From Ephemerocybe angulata (taxonomy: Eukaryota > Basidiomycota > Agaricomycetes > Agaricales > Psathyrellaceae): a stretch of DNA of 64,000 nucleotides. Positions 42,944 to 55,130 of this stretch are shown piece by piece. The notes beneath the pieces were generated by a model. It worked only from the letters and a program-made list of their open reading frames with translations, searched no databases and was not told the DNA's origin. Numbering within the stretch: position 1 is the stretch's first letter; the number at the start of each line of letters is the position of its first letter. Location of the stretch: positions 186,001 through 250,000 of the forward strand of contig JAACJK010000063.1 in NCBI GenBank assembly GCA_013368325.1. The letters run 5' to 3'. A program made the position numbers and the translations under genes.

Positions 42944-44072
42944 GCGTTGAAGGACCTGGAGCTCTGGTAGGTTGACCTCTCTATCCCGGCTATTGTCGAT
43001 GGGAGCTAATGCGCCATGTTTAAGGCTCTGCAGCTTCCTCGTCCTGATAATTCGTCCCTCGACGTTTTAATCAATATATGTTTTAAACCCTTTTTGACCC
43101 CCTATCCTTTCCTTCTATGTAGCCCATTGAATGTGGCCCTTTCGTTCGATTTACCCCTTGCCCCGGAAGTAAAGCCTTTGATTGGAGGCCTTCATTTGAA
43201 CCTATCATGTGTTCAGTATGTACAAATATATGTCTAACCCCTTCGTTTTGAAATTCTCGCCCCCGGGGCGCGTCCCACAATCTTCTACGGGCTCTTCTAG
43301 GTAGTAGGAGCCCGGGGTAGCTTCTGCACCCTTCGACGTGGCGATGGATATTCAGGTCAATTGTGATTTTGTATTACATATTACAGGTAACTGTAGGCTT
43401 AGGCCGAAGCTAGAAGCACGTCCCACCATGTGTAGCTCCTTGTAGTGCTCCCGTCCGGCAGCTTCAAGTCCCGGTTCGGCATACCCACGGCTCGGGCGCT
43501 TATCACCCATTGCTATAGACGCCGAAGTTGTGTGGCACATGTTCAAGTTGGTTCCAGTGCAAGAACGATTTACTGTGCGGGAATTAAATTGCGCAGCGAC
43601 GTACTAGTCTCGCTACGTTTTCTTGCCGAGACGCTTAAGGTCTTATCATGGTCGCTGTCACACACGGGCAGCATTGAGGTGACCGCACGGACTCGGCAAA
43701 ATACGTTGAAATTCGAATACGGTGGACCGGTTATCTAAGTGGGGCATCAGAAGGTGGGAGACAGCGGCAAACCAAGTCATCCCTGCTATCATGTACATGT
43801 AGCTTATATTTCGATGCTTAACAATGTTCAAACCACCAACTCCAGCTCATATTCATCCCAGAGAGCTACATACTTGACAAAACAATATAATCGAGACACA
43901 TATGCGAGGGTTTTATATTTTTTTACGCGAGAAAGGAAGGGAGTCGGGAAAGGCCCAGGTCGTTAGGTGCGAAGTGCAATGTGATCTAGGGGCAGATAAA
44001 AGAGGTCAGTTCCAGAATGGTGTGGAAAAATGAATGTCATACTGAGTAAGGTGCGAACAGCGCACTGAACCC
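42944..44072. other. intergenic, no gene recognised
   Basis: 3' region of pheromone B and downstream side of the Cys-rich gene. A GGGCGCTTAT motif is at 43494-43503. Confidence 0.45.
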
Positions 44073-44583
44073 TTAGGTGAAGGGAACATTGATAGACCTG
44101 GTTCCAGGGGTATAGCAGAAGCCGTTGTCGAGCCTAGTGCCACAGCTGGAAAGCTGGTTGCAAGAGCCTCCGCAGCCACCGCGGTCGCAGAAGCCGACGT
44201 TGGTGGTGGCGCTAATGCAGTTGGTGTCGGGAGCATCGAGACACCTGGCATTGCCGTCGTAGACGGTACAGGCTCCACCACAGACGTTATTGGTCCTATT
44301 GCTGCAATACACAACCCTAGTGTTCTGGGCCGCGCGCTTGGTGAGCGGGTTGGACGTGGCTGCATCGCTGATGTAAGTCAGCTTGGCGTCGGTGGTGGCG
44401 ATCCAGTTCTCGATCTCATCGTGAGTGACGATGCCTGCGGGGAACTAGTATGCGTAGGGGAAGTGAGTACATCATGGGGCATGGTGAGGAGAGAGAAAGA
44501 CTAACCGGCGCGGGGCTGGCCTTGCTGAGGGTAGCGAAGGCAGCAACGGCGAGGAGAGTGAGAGTAGAGAGGTTGAAAAGCAT
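44073..44583 (-). CDS. small secreted Cys-rich protein
   Basis: Exon 1 44583-44506 (26 codons) and exon 2 44444-44073; 149 aa. The signal peptide is clear (MLFNLSTLTLLAVAAFATLS, then KASPAP). A basic KR site precedes a Cys-rich domain with about twelve Cys ('VVYCSNRTNNVCGGACTVY', then 'CLDAPDTNC', 'GFCDRGGCGGSC' and 'NGFCYTPGTRSI'). The paralogue at 62819-63328 has the same layout and intron position. The intron acceptor was set by frame. Likely extracellular; the function is unknown to me. Confidence 0.72.
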
Positions 44584-47500
44584 GTTTGTTGAACTGCTGG
44601 AGAAATAGAGCACAATCCGTAGGTCTTTTATACATATTCCTGAGGTACTCCACACATAGACAAACAGCGGTGTCTCTCTGAGAATGCATTGCAAGTTATG
44701 AGAGACATGTGCTCAGTACGACATACGAAGCAAGCTTGAATCTTTGCCATCTCAATGATCAATACGAATACATGCGTTAAATTTAGCCCCTTTTCTGGAC
44801 TTCAAACAGGTTTCATGGGGCTACTCGAGAGCCAAGAATCCTTAAAACGGAGGACTGTGGCACAAATGAGACTACCGCACGGAAAATGGCCTCAACAGAT
44901 CCGAAAAGAGTTCTTCCTCGTGTCTATCCACCTAGGAGATAAATTCTAACTCTGGTATGCAGTTGAGAATAAATGGGTAGTGGGGCGGCCATTGTCTCGA
45001 GCCACCGAGTGCACTGAAGAGAAGTCGTTTTAGTCAATATACACGACAAATACGGACAATAGGAGGATCCTTATGTGCGGCATATCCCTGAATTTGATAA
45101 CCATTGCCCCCGGTTGTCACACACCCGATTTGTCTGGATTCCGCCTTTCGGATTTAATCATTTGATTTTGATAATCCCAATGGCTTCTCAAGGGCCACTC
45201 AACTAGAGCAAAGTCTTGCGGACACTAAGGAGCGCTCAATTCGAAGCCGTTCTGTTTTACGACGACGCGCATAACCCGTTCGGATAAGTGCTACTTTGTA
45301 TCATCTGTTTAGCAGCAAGCTGTAAACAAAGCGGCTAGGCAGAATCGTAGCCACAAGTGACCAAACTTGAAGGTTTGTGAGAGATCCACCTGCTCGTGCG
45401 TCAACGCTCATTTTCAGCACGGCTTGTACCATCCGTAGTATAACTTCCATTGCAATTTCTACTCCGGTTCAGGCTCCTTATTAACTCACTGCGATCATTC
45501 TTCTATCCTCCAAATCTTGGCTGAAATGTGCCGGTAGCTAGCGCTGAAATAAAGAAAGGTCCTCATAAGTCCTGTGGTAAATACATTGGCGTCATTTATT
45601 GGTCATTTGTAACGCTTCTATGGCTAGTCTCGACGCCCGGACATGCTCTCGGCTCGAATCAAACGTGATGGTCAGCCTTCTATATTGGCTCATATACTGT
45701 CCTCCCGTGTAGCATCGATACTGTCGAAAGACTGGTCACGGGTAAAGATCTAACCTTCGAGTACAGGGTCACACAGAAAGTACGTTAGAATATATTCATA
45801 GATATTGCAATGCTTCTAATAGGATGGAGGGAATTACGCTGTATTGTACGTGAAAGCTGCACACCTTCAAGCGACTGTGAAGGTCCATGAGGGAGGACTT
45901 AACACAAGACTCTCGGACACCTCCGCCCGCAGAGATGAACGAGGTCCAATGCTAACGGCACCAAGCTTTATTTGCACCGTCCGCGTGATGCCTGGGCGAA
46001 ACAGACCGTACTCGAACAAGTAACAGCTATTTCACAAGTAGATTACTGCGATCCTTCCACAACAGTTGTATCGTAAGCGCAGGCAAGGGTTTGCGTTAGG
46101 TAGGCAATTCAAACGAGTCAGCTTGTCCTTTGTCCCAGCCCAACTTTAACTTCGCAATGATCCTGATCCCCAGTCCGATGATATACATTCACTGCCTTAG
46201 CAGAGCGAGCAAAGCAGATTTAAGTAGGCTCGGCTGCCGCTGAAAATGCGGCACCTACACTCAAAGTGGAGCCCCAGCTGGTATTGCGACGGATGTAGCG
46301 CATTACGTCGGCCGTCTCATCCCTATTATCGTCACCGGTGTATAGTTCATTCCGAGAAGTGACCCAGCTACGGTAAATGAGCGGTATTAAGGAAGTATAT
46401 GGGGAGCCAGATCACCGCCCACGGACTTCTCAGAACCACACTGATCCCGGAACCTAACCTAGAAGCTACCCCAGGTCTCCGAATAAGAAATCTCGAGTTC
46501 GCCGCTCCTGAGAATGAGAAGTACATGGCTCAGCCAGGCCGCTCTAGTGAGGTCACGGAGGCCAAAATGGATAGGTGTTGATTCGGCATCTCCGCGGCGA
46601 CATGGGCGCTTATCACTCATATCAGATACCGAACTGATAAGCATCTCCAGCAGGTAACCACGTTTGCCATTCCTCGCACGTTGAGGTCAGCGCCTGTAAT
46701 ACTTTGTAAATTTGAACCCAATCTGCATGAATTATCGTCAAAAAGCGGGCTCTCCACAATCACCCGTACTCAACGGTCCAAGAAGTCCGGAATAGTTACA
46801 TATATGTCCCCCTGGGAGTAAAGTTTGTCACTCGGATCGCCATGTACCGGATTCTCGCATCTTTTTCCTATTCTGTGTCGTGAATTTGTGGGGCACGCTG
46901 CCCATTTTTGGGAACCTAGCGATCATCTTACTATCGTCCGAAAGGAAACTTGAAAGCGCCGCGACGCATCTTAGGCGCCCACTGATGATGACAGGCATAC
47001 TTGTCCATGAAGGAATTCAGTTCAGCACTTGCTAGTGTGCGACTCAGTGAAGTATCCTGGGATGCAGCCCTTACAGAGCTATATAAAATGAACATACCTA
47101 CGCCAAATTGGCGATCCAGAGAAATTGCGACCGCCCTTCCCACCACGGGGTTGAACTTGAACTCGGTATGATGATATACTGGGCATATTCGCGGAATCTG
47201 ATACGCTGTGGGGTAGGCTGTGCCGGCTTGAGTGAAATGCCCTTTGCTAGCATTTAGGTGAAAGATTTTACTCGGAAGAGCCCACGGTACAAGCATCCCG
47301 AGGTCTTGCACTTCAAACAGGCAGCACATTACGAACACCGTATCTTCGGTATGACACGTGTGACGTGCGGGCAGCTTTCGAGCTCTGAAACCAGACTATT
47401 CACCTATCGCAGATGGTCTCATAACGCATTTCGAATATTGATATGCAGGTCGGGCAGGATCTGCACAGCATTGATCATGGTCAGTCTTCAGACAATAGGC

Positions 47501-48245
47501 TCGTGCATCACGGTACCCACGCTCCTGCCAGCTTCACTCATGACCCCGGATTTTGGCTAGGCTATCGCAATTATTAAGGTTCAACGCCACTTCAATTGTT
47601 CATAATTGGCACCCGTTTTACAGCTCCGTTTGAGCAACTCACACTATCTCCCGTTTTGTTGACCAGTACTCAGGATTGAGGTTTGAGGGACCGACATGCT
47701 CGATTAAGCGCCCAGGAATCAACAATAAGGATCAAATGAACGCCGGATCCGTTGAACAACGTGGCTATAGGATTTTGACGTCACAGAGAGCCCTGATATA
47801 TGTACGATCGCCATGCATCGTTCCTGTGTTCCTGTGTAGCAATTCGATGCAACCGTTTCACTTGTGGATACGTCTGTCGCAGGATGGCTTTCTAAGAGAC
47901 CAGAGGGCCTGCGGGGGGCCGCAGCTCACCTCCGGCAAGTCCAGCTATCTTTTGTCTCGGATATTAAGGGCGTAGGGTATTGCGAACGCCACGATGCACC
48001 CCATATACGGCGACACAGGGAATATGTCACCTTCAAGCGACAATAGGGTAATTCAGTTGAACTTCAAGTCACATAGACAGCAAGACCCGCGACGCCGCCA
48101 TTTTTGTTCTGCAAGTAACCGGGACATGCTCAGCTTTACGCGTCTGCATATAATCGAGCGTCGTTTTGCGTTATCCAGCTCAGAGGCACATTCTAAAGCT
48201 ACCTTCCAAAGCCACTCCTCGCACATCTCATATCTCCCAATCCAA
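44584..48245. other. 3.6-kb region without recognised genes
   Basis: Only short scattered open frames. No STE3-type receptor (seven-helix) sequence could be found despite the pheromone genes on both sides. GGGCGCTTAT-type motifs occur at 46604 and 47704 (reverse). Confidence 0.5.
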
Positions 48246-48449
48246 ATGGACTCCTTCACCACCCTCTCTATCTCCGTCCGCACCATCGCCTCCAAGGCTC
48301 TCTCTGCCGATGTGCCCACTGATAAGGAAGGCACGGGCAGTGGCCAAGGAAGTGGAGGATACTGCGTCGTCTTTTCGAAGGACATCCCCACCGACAACGA
48401 GGGCACCGGAAGCGGCCAGGGTAGCGGTGGCTACTGCACAATCGCGTAG
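48246..48449 (+). CDS. lipopeptide mating-pheromone precursor C
   Basis: A 67-residue ORF starting MDSFTTLSISV and ending in the CaaX box CTIA. Like precursor A it has two repeats, here 'GTGSGQGSGGYC' each, the first followed by VVF and the second by TIA, with short acidic linkers (PTDKE, PTDNE). A and C are therefore paralogues that inherited the same internal duplication, though the repeat bodies differ. The expected product is a farnesylated secreted pheromone. A GTACGT just after the stop region may start a 3'UTR intron. Confidence 0.85.
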   Translation: MDSFTTLSISVRTIASKALSADVPTDKEGTGSGQGSGGYCVVFSKDIPTDNEGTGSGQGSGGYCTIA

Positions 48450-49697
48450 CTGTAGTACAACCTCAGTCCCTTGAAGCATCATGTACGTATTTTTGGAGTG
48501 CTACCTGGTGGACGAAGGGCTTACTGCACACCTTTCCTTGATAGATTCGCCTGATAGTCCATCGTTTTCGCATCTTCAAGCATCGGCCAACGTATCTTAT
48601 CGCATTCATCGCATATCATCGCATCGTCTCGAAAACCAGGACCCCAGCATCTTTCTAGTCATCTTTCGCACATAATTCCTTGGCTTTCACCTTAATCATC
48701 CTTCGACCTTCGCCCAGCTCTCCAGCTACATTTACAACACCTTCGACCTTCGAACGCCTCTAGGCCCCTTTTGCTATCCATTTGCTATCTACCGCTATCT
48801 GTCGCTCCAGCATGTATCTTTATATTAGCATGCACTTCATCTGAAGGCTTACTCCTGTTATGTCGCGCTTACTCCGAACTGTAAACCATCCTAATGGAAT
48901 CATGATCGCCTTCGGACATCGTTATATTCGAGAGGGTGTGTGGATATTTCGGGTCTGAGATGTAAAGGTGTAGCTTGAAGGCTTGGCCTTGAGATCTTGT
49001 TGAAACCTGAGTTGGCTAGGCGTTAACAGGACGACGAGGCCTGCAGCTGGTACCTCACACTGTGTCACACAAGTCGGTGCTCGGCATTTTGCGGCGGACC
49101 GGCTCGGAGTTTGAAGAATTATGGAGGTGCCGCTGCCCGGCGCGATTGATGGCCCGTGCGTCAGGCGCCTCCCTTTAAATATCGCGTCGTTTGCCTCGCG
49201 ATTTCCAATCCTTTTCCTTTCTTCCCCCATCATCCATCCAGTCATTTTCCTTGAGACTTCTCTACCAAGTTCAAAGCCCCCATTAGAGCCCGACGCGACG
49301 AACCTGAAGCTCAGCTGTCCAGGGTCATATGGGGATAGGCGGCGGCCCAGGGTGATGCTTCGACTCGGAGCTTCGCTCGCTTGGCAACCTCTTGACTTTT
49401 GCATGAGTCCATCTCAACCCCATGCTGCCCCGATTCTATTTCCAAGTTGTACGAGCTTGTAGCATCGACTGGACGGAAATGCTTGCGGAATTTGAAGCGT
49501 TGAAGACTCGGGTTCGATCGATTACATAGGAGAGCAATTCGGGTCACAACGAATAAATCTGGTCACGTCGGATTCTTTGATCATATATCATTCGACCGTG
49601 GATATGCTCCTACGTTTCCAACCTCCACCATCGCTCGCCAGCACCAACTTCGCCGGACACGATATCGCCATTAACAAGCGGTATCTGAGCGTCGAGG
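48450..49697. other. intergenic, no gene recognised
   Basis: Upstream region of the antiporter gene. Pyrimidine-rich stretches near 49200 could be promoter or leader. Open frames here are not family members I know. Confidence 0.45.
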
Positions 49698-52600
49698 ATG
49701 CCTGAGTTCTCGAAACAGGTTATCAGCCTCTTCCAGAAGCGAGCAGCGGCCGAACAGGTGAGCATCGTCGTTGTCTTTCGAGAAGCTTGTTTGAACGGCG
49801 TTTGGACGCTTCGCAGGGCGGGCTGCTCAGCGGGAAGGACCCAACAGAGTTCAATGAACACGATCCAATCAGGCTCTGGATTATTCAAGTTGGTACGTAC
49901 TCGTTCGATTTCAAACCCTGCGTCAGGAGCCATGCTGTCGCTTTTCGGTAATGCGCAAGGTGCTGACGCGACGATGCTGGCGTCCATAGGTATCATCATA
50001 TGCACGGCCAACCTACTCGCCCTCGGGCTTCGCAAGATGCGGCAACCAAAGGTCATTGCAGAAGTGTTGGGTGGGATCATTCTCGGTGCGTTTCTCGTCG
50101 CTTGAGCCAAGATATGCTTGCTTAACCCTTCACAGGACCGACAGCGTTTGGTGAGCATCGAAAGTCCGAAAGTAGTGTCTCCGCTGACCCACGACTCCAG
50201 GAAGGATTCCCGGTTTCACGAAGCACATATTCCCCCAAGAATCACGCCCGTACCTCAGCCTGGTAGCGACCATCGGCCTCTGCCTTTTCCTCTTTCTCGT
50301 CGGGCTCGAAATCGACGCCGGCGTCATCAGGCGCAATGCGCGCCTTTCTGCTACCGTCGCTCTCGCAGGCATGGTCGTCCCTTTCGGCCTTGGAGCAGGC
50401 CTGGCCGTCCCCATCTACGAACGCTTCATCGACCCGAGCGTCAAATTCACGCATTTCATGCTGTTCACGGGAGTGGCGTACTCTATTACCGCCTTTCCCG
50501 TTTTGTGCCGTATCCTCACGGAGCTTAAGCTCCTGGATACGACTGTCGGGATCGTTGTGCTGTCCGCGGGAGTGGGAAATGACATCAGTGCGACTTCACC
50601 TCTTCACCCCGTTATCAACGCCTGACACCCATACAGTCGGATGGGTACTTCTCGCCCTCAGTGTCGCACTGGTCAATGCTGGAAGCGGCCTTACCGCTCT
50701 GTACATCCTTCTCGTGTCTGTTGGATGGACACTCTTCATCTTATTCCCCGTCCGCTATGGTATGAAATGGCTCGCACGTAAAACAGGCTCGAGTACGTTC
50801 AATACTGCCGTTCTCGATATCTCATCCACCTGACATACACCTCTCCTTAGTTGAGAGCGGACCTTCAGTCTTTTTCATGACAGTTACGATTGTCATCCTC
50901 TTCGGCTCTGCGTTCTTCACAGACATCATTGGTGTCCATGCCATTTTCGGTGCGTGTTTTCGTATGCAAGGTGTCGTTCGTTAACTTATGGATGCTCTCA
51001 ATAGGGGCCTTCCTTGCCGGCCTCGTCGTCCCTCGTGAGGGAGGGCTAGCGATCGCGATGACGGAGAAGCTCGAAGATATGGTTTCCATCATCTTCTTGC
51101 CTCTGGTAAGCTCTCCATCCTGGATATCGATGCGCGAGCGTCTTGACTGACGACTCTGGTTCAGTACTTTACGCTCTCTGGATTGTCGACCGATTTGGGT
51201 TTGCTGAACGACGGACTGACATGGGGCTTCACCATCGCTATCATTATCACCGCTTTCGTCGGGAAGTTCGGAGGATGCATCATCGCTGCCCGCTACTTCG
51301 CTGGGTTCAATTGGAGGGAGGCGAGCACCATCGGCTCGCTCATGAGTTGCAAAGGGTGCGTCGGTTCTCGCGCTGTGCTGCATTAAAAAGTTCACCAACC
51401 GCCGAACTAGATTGGTCGAACTCATCGTCCTCAATGTTGGACTCACTGCGGGTATTCTCTCGCAGGTATGTGCGAGTCTTGCAATAGCCATCGACGTATG
51501 CTGATGATTACTTCAAGCGTGTCTTCTCAATGTTCGTGTTAGAGGCACTCGTTCTAACCTTCGCGACGACCCCTCTCGTTACCTGGCTCTACCCACCTCA
51601 ATTCCGCGTGCGTATCGCTGCCACTGGCGCCAACTTTAACAACGTCGCGGATGGGGAAGCTTCCAACGGAAAACGACAAGAACCTCGCTCGAGGGACGGT
51701 GATTATAAGACTCGCTTCACTGTGGTTCTCGACAAGTTTGAACATCTGTCTGGCATGATGGCCCTCACCCAGCTCATCAACCCGTCTGTCCTTGTCTCGG
51801 CGTGGAGCGAATCCGAGAAGGCTAGACAGCCGTCGACCAACAGCGTAAAGTCGTTCGCTCAGAAGGCGAGCCAAGTTGTGGTGGAGGCGCTTCGCGTCAT
51901 CGAGCTTTCCGACCGTGTGTCCGCCGTCATGAAGTCGTCGGCAGCAGAGTCCCTGTTGCGCAGCGACCCACTGCTCTCGGCGTTCAGGATGTTCGGAACG
52001 CTGAACGACATCAAGATTGTCCCCTCACTGACTATTGTCAAGCACGATGAGCTGGCGTTCAGCATCGTCGAACACGCTAGGAATAACGACTCCGACATGA
52101 TCATGCTACCGTGGCTCCCCCCACTACATGACCCTTACCCTGAAGTCACTCACCGCCAACGCGGGGACCAAACTCCCAACACACCTGCACCGCCGACCCC
52201 TGGGATCAAGTCTCCTACTCACAACCCCTTCGACCTCCTCTTCAAGTCGTCTACGGGAGCCCCTGGCTCGCACGGCCCGCACCATCACCATCATCAACAG
52301 CACCACGAATCCTCAGCGTCGGTCATCCATTCGCAGTTCGTTCGAGCGGTATTCTCCCAGGCTACGACCGACGTCGCCCTGTTCGTCGACCAGAGTCAGT
52401 TCGGAAGTAGCGCGAATAGCGCGCAGCACCTCTTCCTTCCTTTCTTCGGAGGTCCAGACGACCGCGCTGCCCTCGAACTTGTTATTCAGCTCTGTGAGAA
52501 TCCGAGGGTGAGCGCGACGGTTGTGAGGTTGAGCAAGCGGGACCCAGATGTAGACGACGTGCCGGAGGAGGATGAGGAAGGGAAGCTCAAGATTGAGGAG

Positions 52601-53385
52601 ATCAATCGGTTGACCGTCGCTTCTGTATGTGTCGACTTCTTGCACCTTCATTGACTTACTAAACCCCAGGATAGGCAGCGCAGGGATACCCTGATACCTT
52701 CTATGGACAGCATAATACCGAGACGAGGTTGCAGTCGGACACGGCGGATAACATCGTCTGGGCGAAGTACGCTCAGTCGTCTAAGCTGAAGCGCCGTGAT
52801 AGCGGTGCTGGCTCTTCATCAACTTCTTCCAGTGTCCGTTCGAGGGTGGAGTTTAGAGAGATTGGAACGCATGTGCTTCTGCATACTGCGGTGAATGAGG
52901 CGAAGCTCTATGCTGGGCTGGGCGACGACGAAGAGGGCGACGTTGAAGATGGGGATGGCTACGTCGGCGGAAGGTTATCTTTGAAGCGGTCGAAGAGTAG
53001 TGGAGGTGTCGCCTTCAAGGATACCGGGAAGAACGAGGGTCAGGAAGGGGCGCCGGACCAAGATGGTATCGCTGAAGCTGTAGCTGCGACCCCCAGATCG
53101 CCTATCACCTTGACTCGGAAGTTGAGTACGCGGAGCCGTACGCGTACGTCGGGAGTTGGAGGGCGGCCGGGGACGCATGGGCGCCTTTTGGTTGTGACGG
53201 GGCGGAGTCGAAGGTTGGCTGTGGAGGACCATAGTGCTGAGTTGAGGGAGCTGATGGAGGAGTATGGTGCTGTGGGACCGGAGGTGAAGAAGGCGATTGG
53301 GAGCGTTGCGAGTGCGTTTGTTGTTTCGGGTGTTGGGGATGGGATTGTTGTGTTGCAGGCTGCGACTGGGGGCAACGTGGATTGA
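49698..53385 (+). CDS. K+/H+ antiporter, KHA1-like (CPA2 family)
   Basis: About twelve exons, ATG 49698 to TGA 53383-53385. The first borders are 49698-49757, 49817-49892, 49990-50085, a 15-nt exon 50136-50150, and 50201-50587. The N-terminal half is a cation/proton exchanger domain of many helices, with 'GLRKMRQPKVIAEVLGGIIL', 'FLFLVGLEIDAG', 'AYSITAFPVL' and 'GVGND' (the ion-binding ND). 'HAIFGAFLAGLVVPR' follows. The C-terminal half is cytoplasmic with a His-rich loop (HHHHHQQHH) and regulatory-type segments. In yeast, Kha1 sits in the Golgi/endosome and balances K+ and pH. No defect was seen; later exon borders are set by frame. Confidence 0.85.
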
Positions 53386-53910
53386 GTGAGTGTGGTGGGT
53401 GGTTCATGACTGTTATGATTACGACTTTTGGAGATGCCTATACCTGATACCGAATTTGATATCCTTTTTCTTTTCGAAGGTCGAGCGACTGTTCTTTTTT
53501 GTCGTTATGCCTGCGGAGTGGTCACTGGTCCCCATCGTTTCTGATGTGGGGGTCGGGACATGGTTGGGTCCGTGTCGATCTCAAGGTATGTGAATTTACG
53601 CCCCGGTGATTTGGTAAAAGCGGTCGACATTTTGGGGTATGGGACAGTGGGATAGATGCAACATTCGGTGGGGCAGGTCTTCTTCTATTGCTGATAAAGC
53701 TAAAGTTGAAAGGGTAGGCCGTGAAGCCGTTCAATTTGATTATGAAGCAGCTTACTAACTAGAAACTGGAAGCGCTGAGAGACTGTGCCGGGAGGGTATA
53801 TAATGCCTCAGTTCACTCCCGTATCTCATCAACGGAAAGGCCTTGTTTCCTATCCACTCAAGCTTAACTCGACACCAACACCACTACATACCAATCCTTT
53901 TCACTGCACG
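53386..53910. other. intergenic with GST promoter
   Basis: Contains the GST1 promoter: a 16-bp box GATTATGAAGCAGCTT at 53738-53753 and TATATAA at 53797-53803. Confidence 0.6.
53738..53803 (+). promoter_or_regulatory. GST1 promoter: conserved 16-bp box and TATA
   Basis: GATTATGAAGCAGCTT, then GGGAGGGTATATAA 59 bp on. The same pair occurs before GST2 and GST3. Confidence 0.65.
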
Positions 53911-54693
53911 ATGATCACCCTCTTCGACATTCCATGCACCCTTTCCGTCTCGTGGTCGGCCAACGCATGGAAGACGCGGTTCACCCTCAATTATAAACGT
54001 ATCCCATACAAGACGGAGTGGGTCGAATACCCCGACATCGAGGCCGTGCTCAAGAAACATAACATAGGACCGACGGGCACGAAGGGGGACGGGACGCCCT
54101 ACTACAGTCTCCCCGCGATCCTGGACGTCGACGACGCTACTGGTGAAATCAAGGCTGCGCTCGCGGATTCCTTCCATATCGCGGCGTACCTCGACAAGGC
54201 GTACCCTGATACCCCTCGCGTTTTGCCGGAGGATAAAGAGGGGGTGGAAGAGCAAAAGGCGTTTGCGGACGGGATTCTGTGGGACATTATGCCTCTTTTG
54301 ACGATTATGTTCAAGGCGGCGTTGCCAGTGCTGAACGAGGGCAGTCGGGAGTACTTCTCGAAGGCGCGCGCGATGAATTTGTTTCCGGTGTATGGGGTGC
54401 ATAGGTTGGAGGATATCCCGTATGGCGAGGAGGAGAGGAGGGTACTGTGGAAGAATTCGGAGGTGTGTTTTGGGAAGTTGGAGGAGAAGCTAAAGGTGGC
54501 GAAGGCGGATGAGGGTGTTTGGTTTAAGGGCAGCAGGATTACCTTTGCGGATTTTGTGGTTGGAGGAGTTTTGATTTTGATTAGGACGGTTCTGGGAGAG
54601 AGTAGTGAGGAGTGGGGGAGAATTAGCGCGTGGAATGGGGGGAAGTGGGGGAGGTTTTTGGAAGGGCTGAAGGAATACGACACTGCCGTTTAG
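53911..54693 (+). CDS. glutathione S-transferase, LigE/etherase-like (GST1)
   Basis: A 260-residue intronless ORF; the start ATG (MITLFDIPCTL) matches its paralogues. The thioredoxin-like N-terminal domain has 'NAWKTRFTLNYKRIPYKTEW', where this class binds glutathione, then 'SLPAILDVDD' and a Ser/Asp 'ADSFHIAAYLDKAYPDTPRV'. An all-helical C-terminal domain ends 'WGRFLEGLKEYD'. Relatives of bacterial LigE and fungal GTE enzymes conjugate or deglutathionylate aromatic compounds, often wood-derived. The enzyme is likely cytosolic. It is the first of three close intronless paralogues. Confidence 0.8.
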   Translation: MITLFDIPCTLSVSWSANAWKTRFTLNYKRIPYKTEWVEYPDIEAVLKKHNIGPTGTKGDGTPYYSLPAILDVDDATGEIKAALADSFHIAAYLDKAYPDTPRVLPEDKEGVEEQKAFADGILWDIMPLLTIMFKAALPVLNEGSREYFSKARAMNLFPVYGVHRLEDIPYGEEERRVLWKNSEVCFGKLEEKLKVAKADEGVWFKGSRITFADFVVGGVLILIRTVLGESSEEWGRISAWNGGKWGRFLEGLKEYDTAV

Positions 54694-55130
54694 ATTTGCG
54701 ATATCTACCAAAGAAGTCTGTATCGATTCTTTCAATTTGATTAACTGTGTCAAGTCGTTCGGATGACCTGTGCTGTAGTAGATACGACCCCAAAAGTTGA
54801 TCGAGTTATCTGAGAACCGATAAAGGCTAATCCCGACTGCACCACTAGAGCGCTATTCTATATTGATGCGCTCGCTTCACCTTCTCGCACGGGTCTAAGG
54901 CTTGTCTTGAAAGTGGGAAAGTCAGAAACGGTGAGGCCGTGTAGGTCGCCGAAGGTTGATCATCAAGCCGTTTGTTACCCGGATAATAGAAGCAACGGCC
55001 ACAGTACCATGTGGGAGGGTATATAAAGACTACGTAGGTTTACCACTGCATCTAATGCAACGGCCTCTGTGCATCCCCCTCAAATCAGACTCATCCTAGG
55101 AGGCCAAGTCCCAACACCTTTCCCTACGCG
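54694..55130. other. intergenic with GST2 promoter
   Basis: Includes a stretch around 54838 (ATCCCGACTGCACCACTAGAGC) that is also seen in variant form before GST3, showing that upstream DNA was duplicated together with the genes. Confidence 0.55.
54958..55027 (+). promoter_or_regulatory. GST2 promoter: box and TATA
   Basis: GATCATCAAGCCGTTT, a diverged version of the 16-bp box, then GTGGGAGGGTATATAAAG 62 bp on. Confidence 0.6.

Noticed and set aside
47000..47340. 135-codon minus-strand frame
   Set aside because: No start context, domain or paralogue; composition looks random.
44584..48245. Possible STE3 receptor gene
   Set aside because: I looked for runs of hydrophobic helices and STE3-like motifs in the short frames and found none.
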